This document shows positions 37,153-44,652 of a stretch of DNA of 64,000 bases, in pieces. The stretch is taken from positions 62,001-126,000 of the forward strand of contig CAYWRM010000006.1 in NCBI GenBank assembly GCA_964460905.1, read 5' to 3'. The notes beneath the pieces were generated by a model. That model searched no databases. It was not told the origin of the DNA and worked only from the letters and a program-made list of their open reading frames with translations. The DNA comes from GCA-002708315 sp964460905. GTDB lineage: Bacteria; Bacteroidota; Bacteroidia; Bacteroidales; F082. The translations under genes and the position numbers were made by a program. Numbering within the stretch: position 1 is the first letter of the stretch; every line of letters starts with the position of its first letter.

Positions 37153-38355
37153 ATGGCAAGTATTGATCAATCTCTACTAAAAGATACGGAGCATTTCCTG
37201 ATTGAACAACTGAAGGAAAAACTGCCGGAGAATATTTTATATCATTCTGAAGATCATGCCCGATGGATTGTGGCTGCTGTTGATATAATTGGAAAAGCCG
37301 AAGGACTCAATGAAGAGGATATGATCCTGACGAAGATCAGTGCCTGGCTTCATGATATTGGCTTTACAGTATCACATCACGATCATGAACTAAAAAGTGC
37401 TGAAATAGCGGTAGCTTTTCTCAGAGAGAAAGAATTGGATGCTGATAAGATCAAGCTGGTTGAAAATGCCATCCTGGCCACCAGGATCCCGCAGGAACCA
37501 AAAGACGAGATCTCCAAGGTTCTGTGTGATGCAGATATGTACCATATCACTACAGACGAGTATTTCGAACAGGCCAACCTGATGAGGAAAGAAACTAAAG
37601 CGATCAAAATGATCGATATTACTAAGGTCGAATTTGAACGTTTGTCATATATTTTCTTTAACCAACATTTCTTCCATACCAATTATGGGAAGACTGTTTT
37701 GCAGGAAAAGAAAGAAAAGACAATGGAACTACTAGTACAAAAATTGGATAAAATCGCTGCCAAACGGGAAAAAGAGGTTAAGAAACTGAATAAGGAGGTA
37801 GAAAAGCTCCAGGTAAAATTGGAGCATAAGAAGGGTTATTCCCGTGGAGTGGAGTCCATGTTCAGACTGACGGCGCGCAACCAGATCAACCTGAGTGCCA
37901 TTGCCGATAACAAATCGAATATCCTCATTACAGTGAATACCCTGATTCTGACCATCCTTCTTACGGTCCTTGTTAGCCGTTTTGAGGAATATCCCAATAT
38001 TATTCTGCCATCAATGATCTTTATAGGTACCAGCCTAATCACGATTATCCTGGCTATTTTGTCCACACGACCACAAATCTCCTCTGGTAAATTCACGAAG
38101 CATGATATCAATCAAAAATCTGTAAACCTGCTCTTCTTCGGGAACTTTTATAATAGGACCCTGGATGAGTACGACTGGGCCTTGCGCAAGATGATGAAAG
38201 ACGATGACTATCTTTATTCTACCATGATCAAGGACCAGTACGCCCTTGGGAAAGTACTGGCAAAGAAATACAAATTGATCCGCCTGTCATTCAATTTCTT
38301 TATGTTCGGGCTGGTTGTCTCAGTACTGGCCTTTGTGCTTTCCTTCTTTGCCTAA
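37153..38355 (+). CDS. HD phosphohydrolase fused to a Pycsar-effector-like membrane domain
   Basis: A 400-aa protein. Residues 20-140 are an HD domain with metal ligands H31, H35, H67-D68 and D126/D128 (YHSEDHARW, AWLHDIGFT, VLCDADMYHI). A charged coiled coil follows (about 185-228). Residues 230-400 match the Pycsar effector membrane domain (DUF5706/PycTM): RGVESMFRLTARNQINLSA, ADNKSNILITVN, two helices (about 255-275, 284-304) and a C-terminal helix (378-399). PycTM domains respond to cyclic nucleotides made by a partner class III cyclase. Such a cyclase is 5 kb upstream on the same strand. An HD domain could hydrolyse the nucleotide. The pairing is inference; the domains are clear. Confidence 0.85.
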   Translation: MASIDQSLLKDTEHFLIEQLKEKLPENILYHSEDHARWIVAAVDIIGKAEGLNEEDMILTKISAWLHDIGFTVSHHDHELKSAEIAVAFLREKELDADKIKLVENAILATRIPQEPKDEISKVLCDADMYHITTDEYFEQANLMRKETKAIKMIDITKVEFERLSYIFFNQHFFHTNYGKTVLQEKKEKTMELLVQKLDKIAAKREKEVKKLNKEVEKLQVKLEHKKGYSRGVESMFRLTARNQINLSAIADNKSNILITVNTLILTILLTVLVSRFEEYPNIILPSMIFIGTSLITIILAILSTRPQISSGKFTKHDINQKSVNLLFFGNFYNRTLDEYDWALRKMMKDDDYLYSTMIKDQYALGKVLAKKYKLIRLSFNFFMFGLVVSVLAFVLSFFA

Positions 38356-39197
38356 CGAAAGGTGTACTGTATCTTTAATCCGCTAATATCGCCGGTGTAG
38401 GGAATAAAAGACAGGTTTGTCTTCTTCTTTACCTTGTGCAGTTGTGGAATTATGATTCCGATTGCTGCACCAATTACACTTCCTACTATAACATCGGTTG
38501 GAAAGTGTTTCATGGCTTTCACCCTGTACAATCCAACAAGGGCTGGAGGTATTATTGCTGCCCCAAACAGCCAAAACTTCTTATTTCCCAGCTCCGGGTG
38601 ATAGTCACTGTATACCTTTGCCATAAAAAATGATGCAGTTGCCGCCGTAGAGACATGACCACTGAAGAATGATATTGTTGTCCCTGTTCCACTTTTATCA
38701 CTATATGGAACATCCGGGTTATACAGAAACGGTCTTGTACGGTCGATGAAAGCGGCTGATGATATATACAAACTGGTATTGACGGCATGGGTTTCGCCAT
38801 AGAGGACCAGGAGGTCAAGCCAATCTTTTCTTATATCTTTATCGATCATAAGAAAAATCGGCAAGGCAATACTGATATTCATGATCACATCTGAAACATC
38901 CTGATAACGGAATCGGTCATCTGCATTTTGCTGTGTAGCTACCCGGTCGAACCACCATATATTATCCTCGTCCAGATTCATTATTTCGTTAAATGAAAGC
39001 TCGGTTTTATTATTCAGGTATTTGAATCCGACATAATTCGACATGAATATTGCAATAGTTATCGGTATCTCAACTTTTTTGCTGACCTTATAAATAGACA
39101 CCTTCATTAGATCATAATTCTGTCCCATACCATTAATGAAGGCTATTATTAACAGTCCACTTATCAGAACTTTGAATATTATCTTTTTAATCAACAC
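38352..39197 (-). CDS. PAP2 family membrane phosphatase
   Basis: A 281-aa protein with an N-terminal hydrophobic segment and a PAP2 (type 2 phosphatidic acid phosphatase) core. The three motifs are visible as RTRPFLYN, FFSGHVSTAATASFF and GLYRVKAMKHFPTDVI; the catalytic His residues are the H in SGH and in MKHFPTD. Substrates of the family are lipid phosphates such as undecaprenyl pyrophosphate, phosphatidic acid or lipid A phosphates. It is the last gene of a leftward operon, and its TAG overlaps the TAA of the convergent HD/PycTM gene by 2-3 bases. Confidence 0.88.
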   Translation of the reverse strand: MLIKKIIFKVLISGLLIIAFINGMGQNYDLMKVSIYKVSKKVEIPITIAIFMSNYVGFKYLNNKTELSFNEIMNLDEDNIWWFDRVATQQNADDRFRYQDVSDVIMNISIALPIFLMIDKDIRKDWLDLLVLYGETHAVNTSLYISSAAFIDRTRPFLYNPDVPYSDKSGTGTTISFFSGHVSTAATASFFMAKVYSDYHPELGNKKFWLFGAAIIPPALVGLYRVKAMKHFPTDVIVGSVIGAAIGIIIPQLHKVKKKTNLSFIPYTGDISGLKIQYTFR

Positions 39198-39243
39198 AAA
39201 ATGAAATTTCTTTGTTAATATTATATCTAGTAAAGTGTAAATC

Positions 39244-41103
39244 CTATGAATAGTCTCGCTTCAGACTAAGTTCACCAGCATCATCGATCTTCGACAATAC
39301 TGTTTCCTTTTTATCTTGGTAGGACTGCATTTGACGAAGAATACGGTCGAGCAATCTCACCGCCTTTCTTATATAAACACCCTTATTTAACATGACACAT
39401 TCGGCACGTTGAGAGGCAGCAGCATCGGTGATCTCGGCCCTAGATGGTGTGCCTTTTTTGGCAAGGTTTTCCAGCACCTGCGTGGCCCAAATATCAGGGA
39501 TATGAGCAGCTTCACAAATTCGTAGAATCTCTTCTTGAATTGTGGCGATCTGCTTCCATCCTGTTTCAACGGCCAGGTCACCGCGGGCTATCATAACTCC
39601 TACTGGATATGACTTCATGGCTTCAAGAAGGATACCCGGAAGGTTGTCAAAGCCCTTCCTTGTTTCAATCTTAAGAATGATTCCAATATTTGAACCGAGT
39701 TTATCCAGCATGTCGGTCAACTGCCTAACATCATCCGGCGTATTTACAAAAGAGAGGTTAACTACATCGGCATGGACAGCAACAAAGTTCAAATCCATTT
39801 TATCTTTTTCAGTTAAGCCACTAATCCTAAGATTGGACTCTGGTAGGTTGATACCCTTATACGACCTGAGTTTTGATCCATTTTTTTTTGCATGAAGTAT
39901 TTTTACCCTGAGTTCCTCTTTACCTGCCTGTTCAATAATGCCTTCCACTTTACCATCGTCAAACATGATGGGTTCTCCAACTTTAACATCATCAAATACT
40001 TCTGGTAGGGTACAGGAAATATGTGCCGGCATCAAAAGGGATCCATCCTCATCAAACATAGCCGGTTCGCCAGGCTTGGGGTCTTTATGGATGTATAGCA
40101 TATCGCCAGTTGATAGTGTGATCGATTGTTCAAATGCCTGTAGTTCCCCTATCTCTATCCGATCAATCTTTCCCTTTTGTTTTTTTAGCTCAAATTCGGT
40201 CTCTGGAGTGATGTATGCTGATGAATTGCATAATGCCCATCTGCCTTTCCCTTCCCGTTCAAGCACTTTTATACTGCGGTTCTTGCCCCTGGAATCCTTA
40301 AAATTCAGTTCATCGCCCGATTTCATCAGCATCATCCATTCTTCCTCAATGAGAATGATCGCTTGTGCATCTTCTGAAGGTGGTGGGACATCTGCTGGAG
40401 CGAGCCATATTTTAGCCGGATTGGTAATTCTTCCAACAGCATCTTTCTCTGGTCTGATATGAATTACCTGTGGACCATGGACCATAGCCCCTGTCCTGAG
40501 CTTTGGCCCTCCAAGGTCCATCATAACCTTCACTTTTCTCCCTTTACGTACTGCAGCTTCCTTTACATTGCTAATCATCTTGGTCCAGACTTCAGGTTTA
40601 TCATGGGCACAATTGACCCTGGCACTGTTCATGCCCAATCCAACAAGGTCGTTCACAAATACTTTGTCTTCAGCTGCAGTATTTGGTAAGGTTACCATAA
40701 TCCTGGTCCTTCTTTTCTTCGACTTATACCCGAAAAGGGCCTTGGTATTTGCATTCAGCAGTTTAACACTTCTCTTGATTGAAATGGTTCCTTTACGGTG
40801 TTCGTATTTAGCTTCCCCTACCAGGTGGTTCAATATGGTTTTCAATACCAGCAGACTTCTCATTACATGGCCCTCAACATTATCAAGTCCGGGTAGTCCA
40901 AGAAAACGTAGTTCTCTCTGCATGTCAGAAATATAGTGACTTCTAAGTGCCATATAATGGACCAGGTTTACAGCACTTTTCTTGTAGGCATTGTGCACCA
41001 GATCAAGTTGAGGCTTATATTTTCTCTCCATTTGCTCCGCTGTTTCGAGAATAGAGTTGATTCTCTCAAGCAAGCTATCGTATTTTTTTTCTTTGAGTTT
41101 CAT
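39244..41103 (-). CDS. Pyruvate kinase-like protein with N-terminal helical extension, no C-terminal domain
   Basis: A 619-aa protein. The first about 130 residues are a helical extension with no recognised family (LERINSILETAEQMERKY; LLVLKTILNHLVGEAKYEH). The pyruvate kinase A/B domains follow: MMDLGGPKLRTG, the catalytic-lysine motif ILKIETRKG, VMIARGDLAVE, and WATQVLENLAKKGTPSRAE. The chain ends after the barrel (ECVMLNKGVYIRKAVRLLDR), so the usual C-terminal allosteric domain is missing. Catalytic residues look conserved, but the layout suggests this is not the housekeeping glycolytic enzyme. It sits between PAP2 and an outer-membrane protein in a leftward operon of phosphoryl-chemistry genes. 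Confidence 0.85.
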   Translation of the reverse strand: MKLKEKKYDSLLERINSILETAEQMERKYKPQLDLVHNAYKKSAVNLVHYMALRSHYISDMQRELRFLGLPGLDNVEGHVMRSLLVLKTILNHLVGEAKYEHRKGTISIKRSVKLLNANTKALFGYKSKKRRTRIMVTLPNTAAEDKVFVNDLVGLGMNSARVNCAHDKPEVWTKMISNVKEAAVRKGRKVKVMMDLGGPKLRTGAMVHGPQVIHIRPEKDAVGRITNPAKIWLAPADVPPPSEDAQAIILIEEEWMMLMKSGDELNFKDSRGKNRSIKVLEREGKGRWALCNSSAYITPETEFELKKQKGKIDRIEIGELQAFEQSITLSTGDMLYIHKDPKPGEPAMFDEDGSLLMPAHISCTLPEVFDDVKVGEPIMFDDGKVEGIIEQAGKEELRVKILHAKKNGSKLRSYKGINLPESNLRISGLTEKDKMDLNFVAVHADVVNLSFVNTPDDVRQLTDMLDKLGSNIGIILKIETRKGFDNLPGILLEAMKSYPVGVMIARGDLAVETGWKQIATIQEEILRICEAAHIPDIWATQVLENLAKKGTPSRAEITDAAASQRAECVMLNKGVYIRKAVRLLDRILRQMQSYQDKKETVLSKIDDAGELSLKRDYS

Positions 41104-41134
41104 ATTCTTACAGTTACAGATTCGTTCCTGATAT

Positions 41135-41740
41135 CTACCATCTTCCCATCAATATGTTTATTCCAATGGCCATCGAAAAAATATCAGTAAGTTTAATGGG
41201 ATCATAGTTTAGATAATACATAACATACAAGTCATTGGTGGTTGTTTCAAAATAGAGTTCTACAGCCTGCACGTAATACTTTGATTTCAAATCGTAACGA
41301 AAAGCCCCACCCAGACTGAAATGGAACCTAAATGCGTTGGGAGCATAATAACCATCAGGGTAATAGGATGGTAAGCGTGTAAAGGTACCCGGTCCGTCAG
41401 CAAACACTCTGCTGACACCCAAACTGACTTCCGGAATAGCCGAAAACTGTTTATAAATTCTTAGCTTGACGGGATAGTAACTGAACTTAACAGAAGAAGT
41501 ATGTATTGTATATTTTGCTTTATATGCGGGTGTATATCCGTATTGAAAAGACAGGCGTAAACTCTGGGATTTATTCAGGATATAACCAGCTCCAATCACA
41601 TAGTTTCCCACACCTCCAGAGTACTGCAGATTCAGATACTTGGGAATGATCCAGTTCCTGCAATTCTGGCCGTTATCCTGGGCTCTGGCAAACAGAAGGA
41701 TAGACATGAATAATAAAATGATGATTAGTTTAGCTTTCAT
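41135..41740 (-). CDS. Small outer-membrane beta-barrel protein, unknown function
   Basis: A 201-aa protein with signal peptide MKAKLIIILLFMSILLFARA (cleavage before QDNGQ). Alternating strands (LNLQYSGGVGNYVIGAGY, LRLSFQYGYTPAYKAKY, VQAVELYFETTTNDLYVMYY) fit an eight-strand barrel. Its start is 1 bp from the stop of the upstream metallophosphoesterase lipoprotein and 31 bp lie before pyruvate kinase, so all are one leftward operon. No functional motif is recognised. Confidence 0.75.
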   Translation of the reverse strand: MKAKLIIILLFMSILLFARAQDNGQNCRNWIIPKYLNLQYSGGVGNYVIGAGYILNKSQSLRLSFQYGYTPAYKAKYTIHTSSVKFSYYPVKLRIYKQFSAIPEVSLGVSRVFADGPGTFTRLPSYYPDGYYAPNAFRFHFSLGGAFRYDLKSKYYVQAVELYFETTTNDLYVMYYLNYDPIKLTDIFSMAIGINILMGRW

Positions 41741-41741
41741 C

Positions 41742-42551
41742 TTAAAACTTTATCCTTTCCATGATCATGGTATCTGGGCTGATGTCAAGCGTCACATAAT
41801 AACGCTTGTACACGGCTCCAATGGTTATATACATTACACCGTCATGGTAGTGCTCGCTATATTCGTGATTATGATGATGTCCGTGAACAGAGATGCTGAC
41901 ATTGCTCGTATCCATCATCGAGCTGTAGACTTCCTGCTGCAATGGAGTAAATGAATCAGAATACGGAGCGATGTGTGCTATCACGAAAATATGCGAATAA
42001 TTACCATGATCGGCCAGCTCCTTGCTTAACCAAAAATAATCTGGTTCTCGGAACTGCAGTTCCCAAATCACATCATTGAAGAATATGAACTTACAATTAC
42101 CGGCCACAAAAGAGTAGTACTCAGGTCCAAACATATCTTCATATATCCCTAGTCCGTTGGCTAGACAATCATGATTTCCAATCACGGTGAAATAGGGCTG
42201 TCTTAATTGCTGCATGATCACCTGGAAAAGCATGAATTCAGCCAGCATCCCACCATCGGTCATATCTCCTCCATGTAGAATGAACTTGATATCCGGATCT
42301 ACGTTTATGGCATTTATGGCATCCTGTAGATCATCATACCGAGTATGCGAATCAGAAATGAGTGCAATCTTAAAACTTGCAGTGTCTTCAGGGTTGGACA
42401 TTTCTTTCTGCAATTTCTGGAATTTGTTTGCCCTTAAGTCCCTGTATTCTGAAGGCACTTCCGCCGAAAATACTGAATGATCAAAAGTATCCCTGCATGA
42501 AGATATGAGAAAGGCCAATAGTATGATCCATGCCCAAACCAGTGATTTCAT
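41742..42551 (-). CDS. Calcineurin-like metallophosphoesterase lipoprotein
   Basis: A 269-aa protein. The Met at 42551 (MKSLVWAWIILLAFLISSC) begins a lipoprotein signal with lipobox LISSC, preferred over a Met 10 residues upstream. Metallophosphoesterase motifs are in order: ISDSHTRYDDL (D-x-H), FILHGGDMTDGG (GD), TVIGNHDCLANG (GNHD), VIAHIAPYSDS and SVHGHHHNHEYS (GHxH). The predicted site is the periplasm, lipid-anchored. It heads the leftward operon ending with PAP2. The upstream 300 bp lead to the left arm of the inverted TetR-operator repeat, which may drive it. Confidence 0.88.
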   Translation of the reverse strand: MKSLVWAWIILLAFLISSCRDTFDHSVFSAEVPSEYRDLRANKFQKLQKEMSNPEDTASFKIALISDSHTRYDDLQDAINAINVDPDIKFILHGGDMTDGGMLAEFMLFQVIMQQLRQPYFTVIGNHDCLANGLGIYEDMFGPEYYSFVAGNCKFIFFNDVIWELQFREPDYFWLSKELADHGNYSHIFVIAHIAPYSDSFTPLQQEVYSSMMDTSNVSISVHGHHHNHEYSEHYHDGVMYITIGAVYKRYYVTLDISPDTMIMERIKF

Positions 42552-42845
42552 CCCAATGTATCTATACAAGTTTATATACATCTAATTCTTTCTCTATTTA
42601 TTTCAATGCTATCTTACTATTACCCAGAGCTGCTTTAACATCTTCCAAGATTTTTTTTGATACTCTCAGTAACAAAAAGCAGGTTGTTATATTGTTCATT
42701 CAGATGTTCGATACAAGTTACAGAATAATATTGGTACCTGCAAGGAAATAGGACTTTCATACTTGATCTTAGTTCTTGTCAATTGTGTCATATCCTGCAC
42801 TTTATGTATGAAGAGCTTAAGCAAAACGTTCACAAGCAAATTTAC

Positions 42846-42935
42846 AACTTTGTCTTCTAACAATAGTGTTTGACATCAGCGTCAAAATTACAAATTATTT
42901 ATTTATAAGCAAATTTATTTTCGAATAATTTTTTC
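42846..42935. repeat. Inverted repeat, left arm (contains a leftward TetR operator)
   Basis: The core 42861-42935 matches the reverse complement of 43784-43857 with only two substitutions and one length change; weaker similarity continues outward for about 15-20 bp. The arm includes TTTGAC-N6-GTCAAA (42869-42887), which reads leftward as the same operator found in front of the TetR genes. The two arms enclose the TetR gene at 43152-43751. Confidence 0.88.
42862..42887 (-). promoter_or_regulatory. TetR-type operator facing the leftward phosphoesterase operon
   Basis: Read on the minus strand: TTTTGAC-N6-GTCAAAC-ACTATT. It is nearly identical to the operator at 43831 in front of TetR 2, but faces left toward the metallophosphoesterase-PAP2 operon about 310 bp away. 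Confidence 0.6.
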
Positions 42936-42970
42936 AGATAAATGAATAAATAACATAAATAATTAGTATA

Positions 42971-43002
42971 TTTGACTCCTGCGTCAAACACACGTGTTAA
43001 AC
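42971..43002 (+). promoter_or_regulatory. TetR-type operator upstream of TetR remnant and TetR gene 3
   Basis: TTTGAC-N6-GTCAAAC-N6-GTTAAAC: all three half-sites are well conserved, followed 3 bp later by an ATG that opens only a TetR-like remnant. The intact TetR 3 starts 149 bp downstream. Confidence 0.7.
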
Positions 43003-43005
43003 TTC

Positions 43006-43050
43006 ATGATTACAATCAATAGAAATGAAAATCAAAAACCTTTATACTAA
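43006..43050 (+). pseudogene. Remnant of a TetR gene start (14 codons)
   Basis: ATG-ATT-ACA-ATC-AAT opens MITINRNENQKPLY and a stop. The first five residues (MITIN) and the spacing after the operator match the start of TetR 2 (MITINNEITE at 43879). It therefore looks like the truncated start of a duplicated TetR gene, interrupted when TetR 3 DNA arrived. Confidence 0.5.
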
Positions 43051-43151
43051 AGCCAAATTATTATATATTGACTTTGATCTAAGTATGAGTAAGGTTTACA
43101 TTTTAAATAGGTTACAATTTATCTTAAAGAATACAATAAAAACTACCTATC

Positions 43152-43751
43152 ATGTTACCAATCAATGAAACCGAATTAGCAATTATTGAAGCAGCCCGAA
43201 AAGTATTTATTAGTAAAGGGTATGATGGGACTACTATGGAAAAAATAGCTACGGAAGCGAATGTAAATAAGACATTACTGCATTATTATTATCGGTCTAA
43301 GGAGAAGCTTTTCGAAATTGTATTAACTGAAGCATGTGGAATAATTCAAGAAAAACTGATTTTTTTAACTGAACCCGAAGATAATATTGAAAAAATTATC
43401 AAAGAACTGATTGATGTATATGTAAAAACATTAATAGATCATCCTTATCTCCCTAACTTTATCATTGGTGAGATTTCAAGAAATCCTGAAAAAGTAGTAG
43501 AAATGCTTTTCAAGGATAAACTTTCAACTTTTACTGTTTTAAGAATGACTGTAAATATTCGAAATAGATTGTTGGTGGGTAATAAGGAAGCTAGCTATCC
43601 ATTTGACTTAATTCTCAATGTTGTTTCTCTCAATTTATTCCCTTTTCTTATTCGTCCGCTTATCATGAGCCTCTTTAAGATAAACGAGATGCAATTCAAT
43701 AGTTTTATGATTGAGCGAAAAGCCAATTTGTTAAGTTTTTTATTAAAATAG
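43152..43751 (+). CDS. TetR/AcrR family transcriptional regulator (gene 3)
   Basis: A 199-aa regulator with a canonical TetR N-terminus (KVFISKGYDGTTMEKIATE; NVNKTLLHYYYRSKEKLFE) and a ligand domain (LIDVYVKTLIDHPYLPNFII; LNLFPFLIRPLIMSLFKINE). It is related to, but clearly diverged from, the two close paralogs at 26092 and 43879. It lies inside the inverted repeat (42846-42935 / 43784-43872), 149 bp after an operator of the shared type. It may compete for or co-regulate the same sites. The ligand is unknown. Confidence 0.9.
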   Translation: MLPINETELAIIEAARKVFISKGYDGTTMEKIATEANVNKTLLHYYYRSKEKLFEIVLTEACGIIQEKLIFLTEPEDNIEKIIKELIDVYVKTLIDHPYLPNFIIGEISRNPEKVVEMLFKDKLSTFTVLRMTVNIRNRLLVGNKEASYPFDLILNVVSLNLFPFLIRPLIMSLFKINEMQFNSFMIERKANLLSFLLK

Positions 43752-43783
43752 GAAATAGGCTATAAATATTCATTCACTATATG

Positions 43784-43872
43784 AAAAATTATTCGAAAAT
43801 AAATTTGCTTATAAATAAATAATTTGTAATTTTGACGATGATGTCAAACACTGTTGTTTGAAAATAAAGTTT
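43784..43872. repeat. Inverted repeat, right arm (contains the TetR 2 operator)
   Basis: Mirror copy of 42846-42935. It carries the operator in front of TetR 2. The high identity of non-coding arms about 850 bp apart points to a recent duplication or to DNA inversion activity. Confidence 0.88.
43831..43862 (+). promoter_or_regulatory. TetR-type operator upstream of TetR gene 2
   Basis: TTTGAC-N6-GTCAAAC-N6-GTTTGAA, ending 16 bp before the ATG at 43879. A near-cognate TTG at 43858 lies within it and is rejected as a start. Confidence 0.7.
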
Positions 43873-43878
43873 AATTTT

Positions 43879-44502
43879 ATGATTACAATAAACAACGAAA
43901 TTACAGAAATTGAAATAAAAATTATAGAAGCAGCAAATACCGTGTTTCTGAAGAATGGTGTTGATTCTGCCACAATGGGTCAAATTGCCGAAGTAGCTGA
44001 AATTAGTCGCACATCCTTAAATTACTATTTTAGGAGTAAAAATCATTTGGTCAAAAAAGTTCTCAATAATTTAGAAAACAAAATAGTACCTACTGTTTCC
44101 TTTCTTTTAGAAGACGAGAATATTCCATTGATTGTTAAAGTTGAATTGTTTGTTGATGAATATATAAGTCTTATTACAAAATATCCATTAGTTCCTTCAT
44201 TTATGGCATGGGAATTAAATCGTGACCCAAATTGGATTATTCAATTAATAAAACAACGTAATTTAAATTTTGATAAGTTTATTAATCAAATAGAAAATGA
44301 GGTTAAGGATGGAAGTGTTATCCCCTTCAAATTAGAGGATTTATTTGTAAATATTTTGGGATTGTGTGCTTTTCCTTTTGTTACTAAAGCACTTTTAATG
44401 GAATTCTTTTTTGAGCATGATGAGAAAAAAATATCTCAGTTTATGACTTCTAGAAAAACTGATGTGAAAAGAATCATTCGTAATTGGCTAAAGCCTGATT
44501 AA
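43879..44502 (+). CDS. TetR/AcrR family transcriptional regulator (paralog 2)
   Basis: A 207-aa protein, the same length as TetR 1 (26092-26715), and similar along the whole chain: TVFLKNGVDSATMGQIAEV, EISRTSLNYYFRSKNHLV, LFVDEYISLITKYPLVPSF, LFVNILGLCAFPFVTKALL, IIRNWLKPD. ATG 43879 is chosen because it gives the paralog's length and the earlier TTG lies in the operator. As with TetR 1, a second operator copy follows the gene (44520), here in front of a universal stress protein. The two loci appear to be ancient duplicates with exchanged target genes. Confidence 0.9.
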   Translation: MITINNEITEIEIKIIEAANTVFLKNGVDSATMGQIAEVAEISRTSLNYYFRSKNHLVKKVLNNLENKIVPTVSFLLEDENIPLIVKVELFVDEYISLITKYPLVPSFMAWELNRDPNWIIQLIKQRNLNFDKFINQIENEVKDGSVIPFKLEDLFVNILGLCAFPFVTKALLMEFFFEHDEKKISQFMTSRKTDVKRIIRNWLKPD

Positions 44503-44519
44503 ATTTTTTTTACCCATAG

Positions 44520-44550
44520 TTTGACACAAATGTCAAACTATGTTGTCAGG
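44520..44550 (+). promoter_or_regulatory. TetR-type operator upstream of the universal stress protein
   Basis: TTTGAC-N6-GTCAAAC-N6-GTCAGG, 17 bp after the TetR 2 stop and 102 bp before the stress-protein ATG. It has the same placement as the site before the RND operon. Confidence 0.65.
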
Positions 44551-44652
44551 TAATATTTGAAATCACAAGGGGTATCACTGTACGATAAGTGACTACTTGC
44601 AACTCAGATTCTTGATGCTAATACGATTAATTATAATTTAAAAAAATGTAAA

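Larger units (their letters stand above)
42552..43151. other. Regulatory intergenic region with inverted TetR-operator arm and TetR remnant
   Basis: This 600-bp stretch between a leftward phosphoesterase and a rightward TetR has no full gene. It contains the end of the G+C-rich block near 42600, the left arm of a 75-90-bp inverted repeat (42846-42935) with a leftward operator, a rightward operator (42971-43002), and a 14-residue TetR start remnant (43006-43050). Confidence 0.7.
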
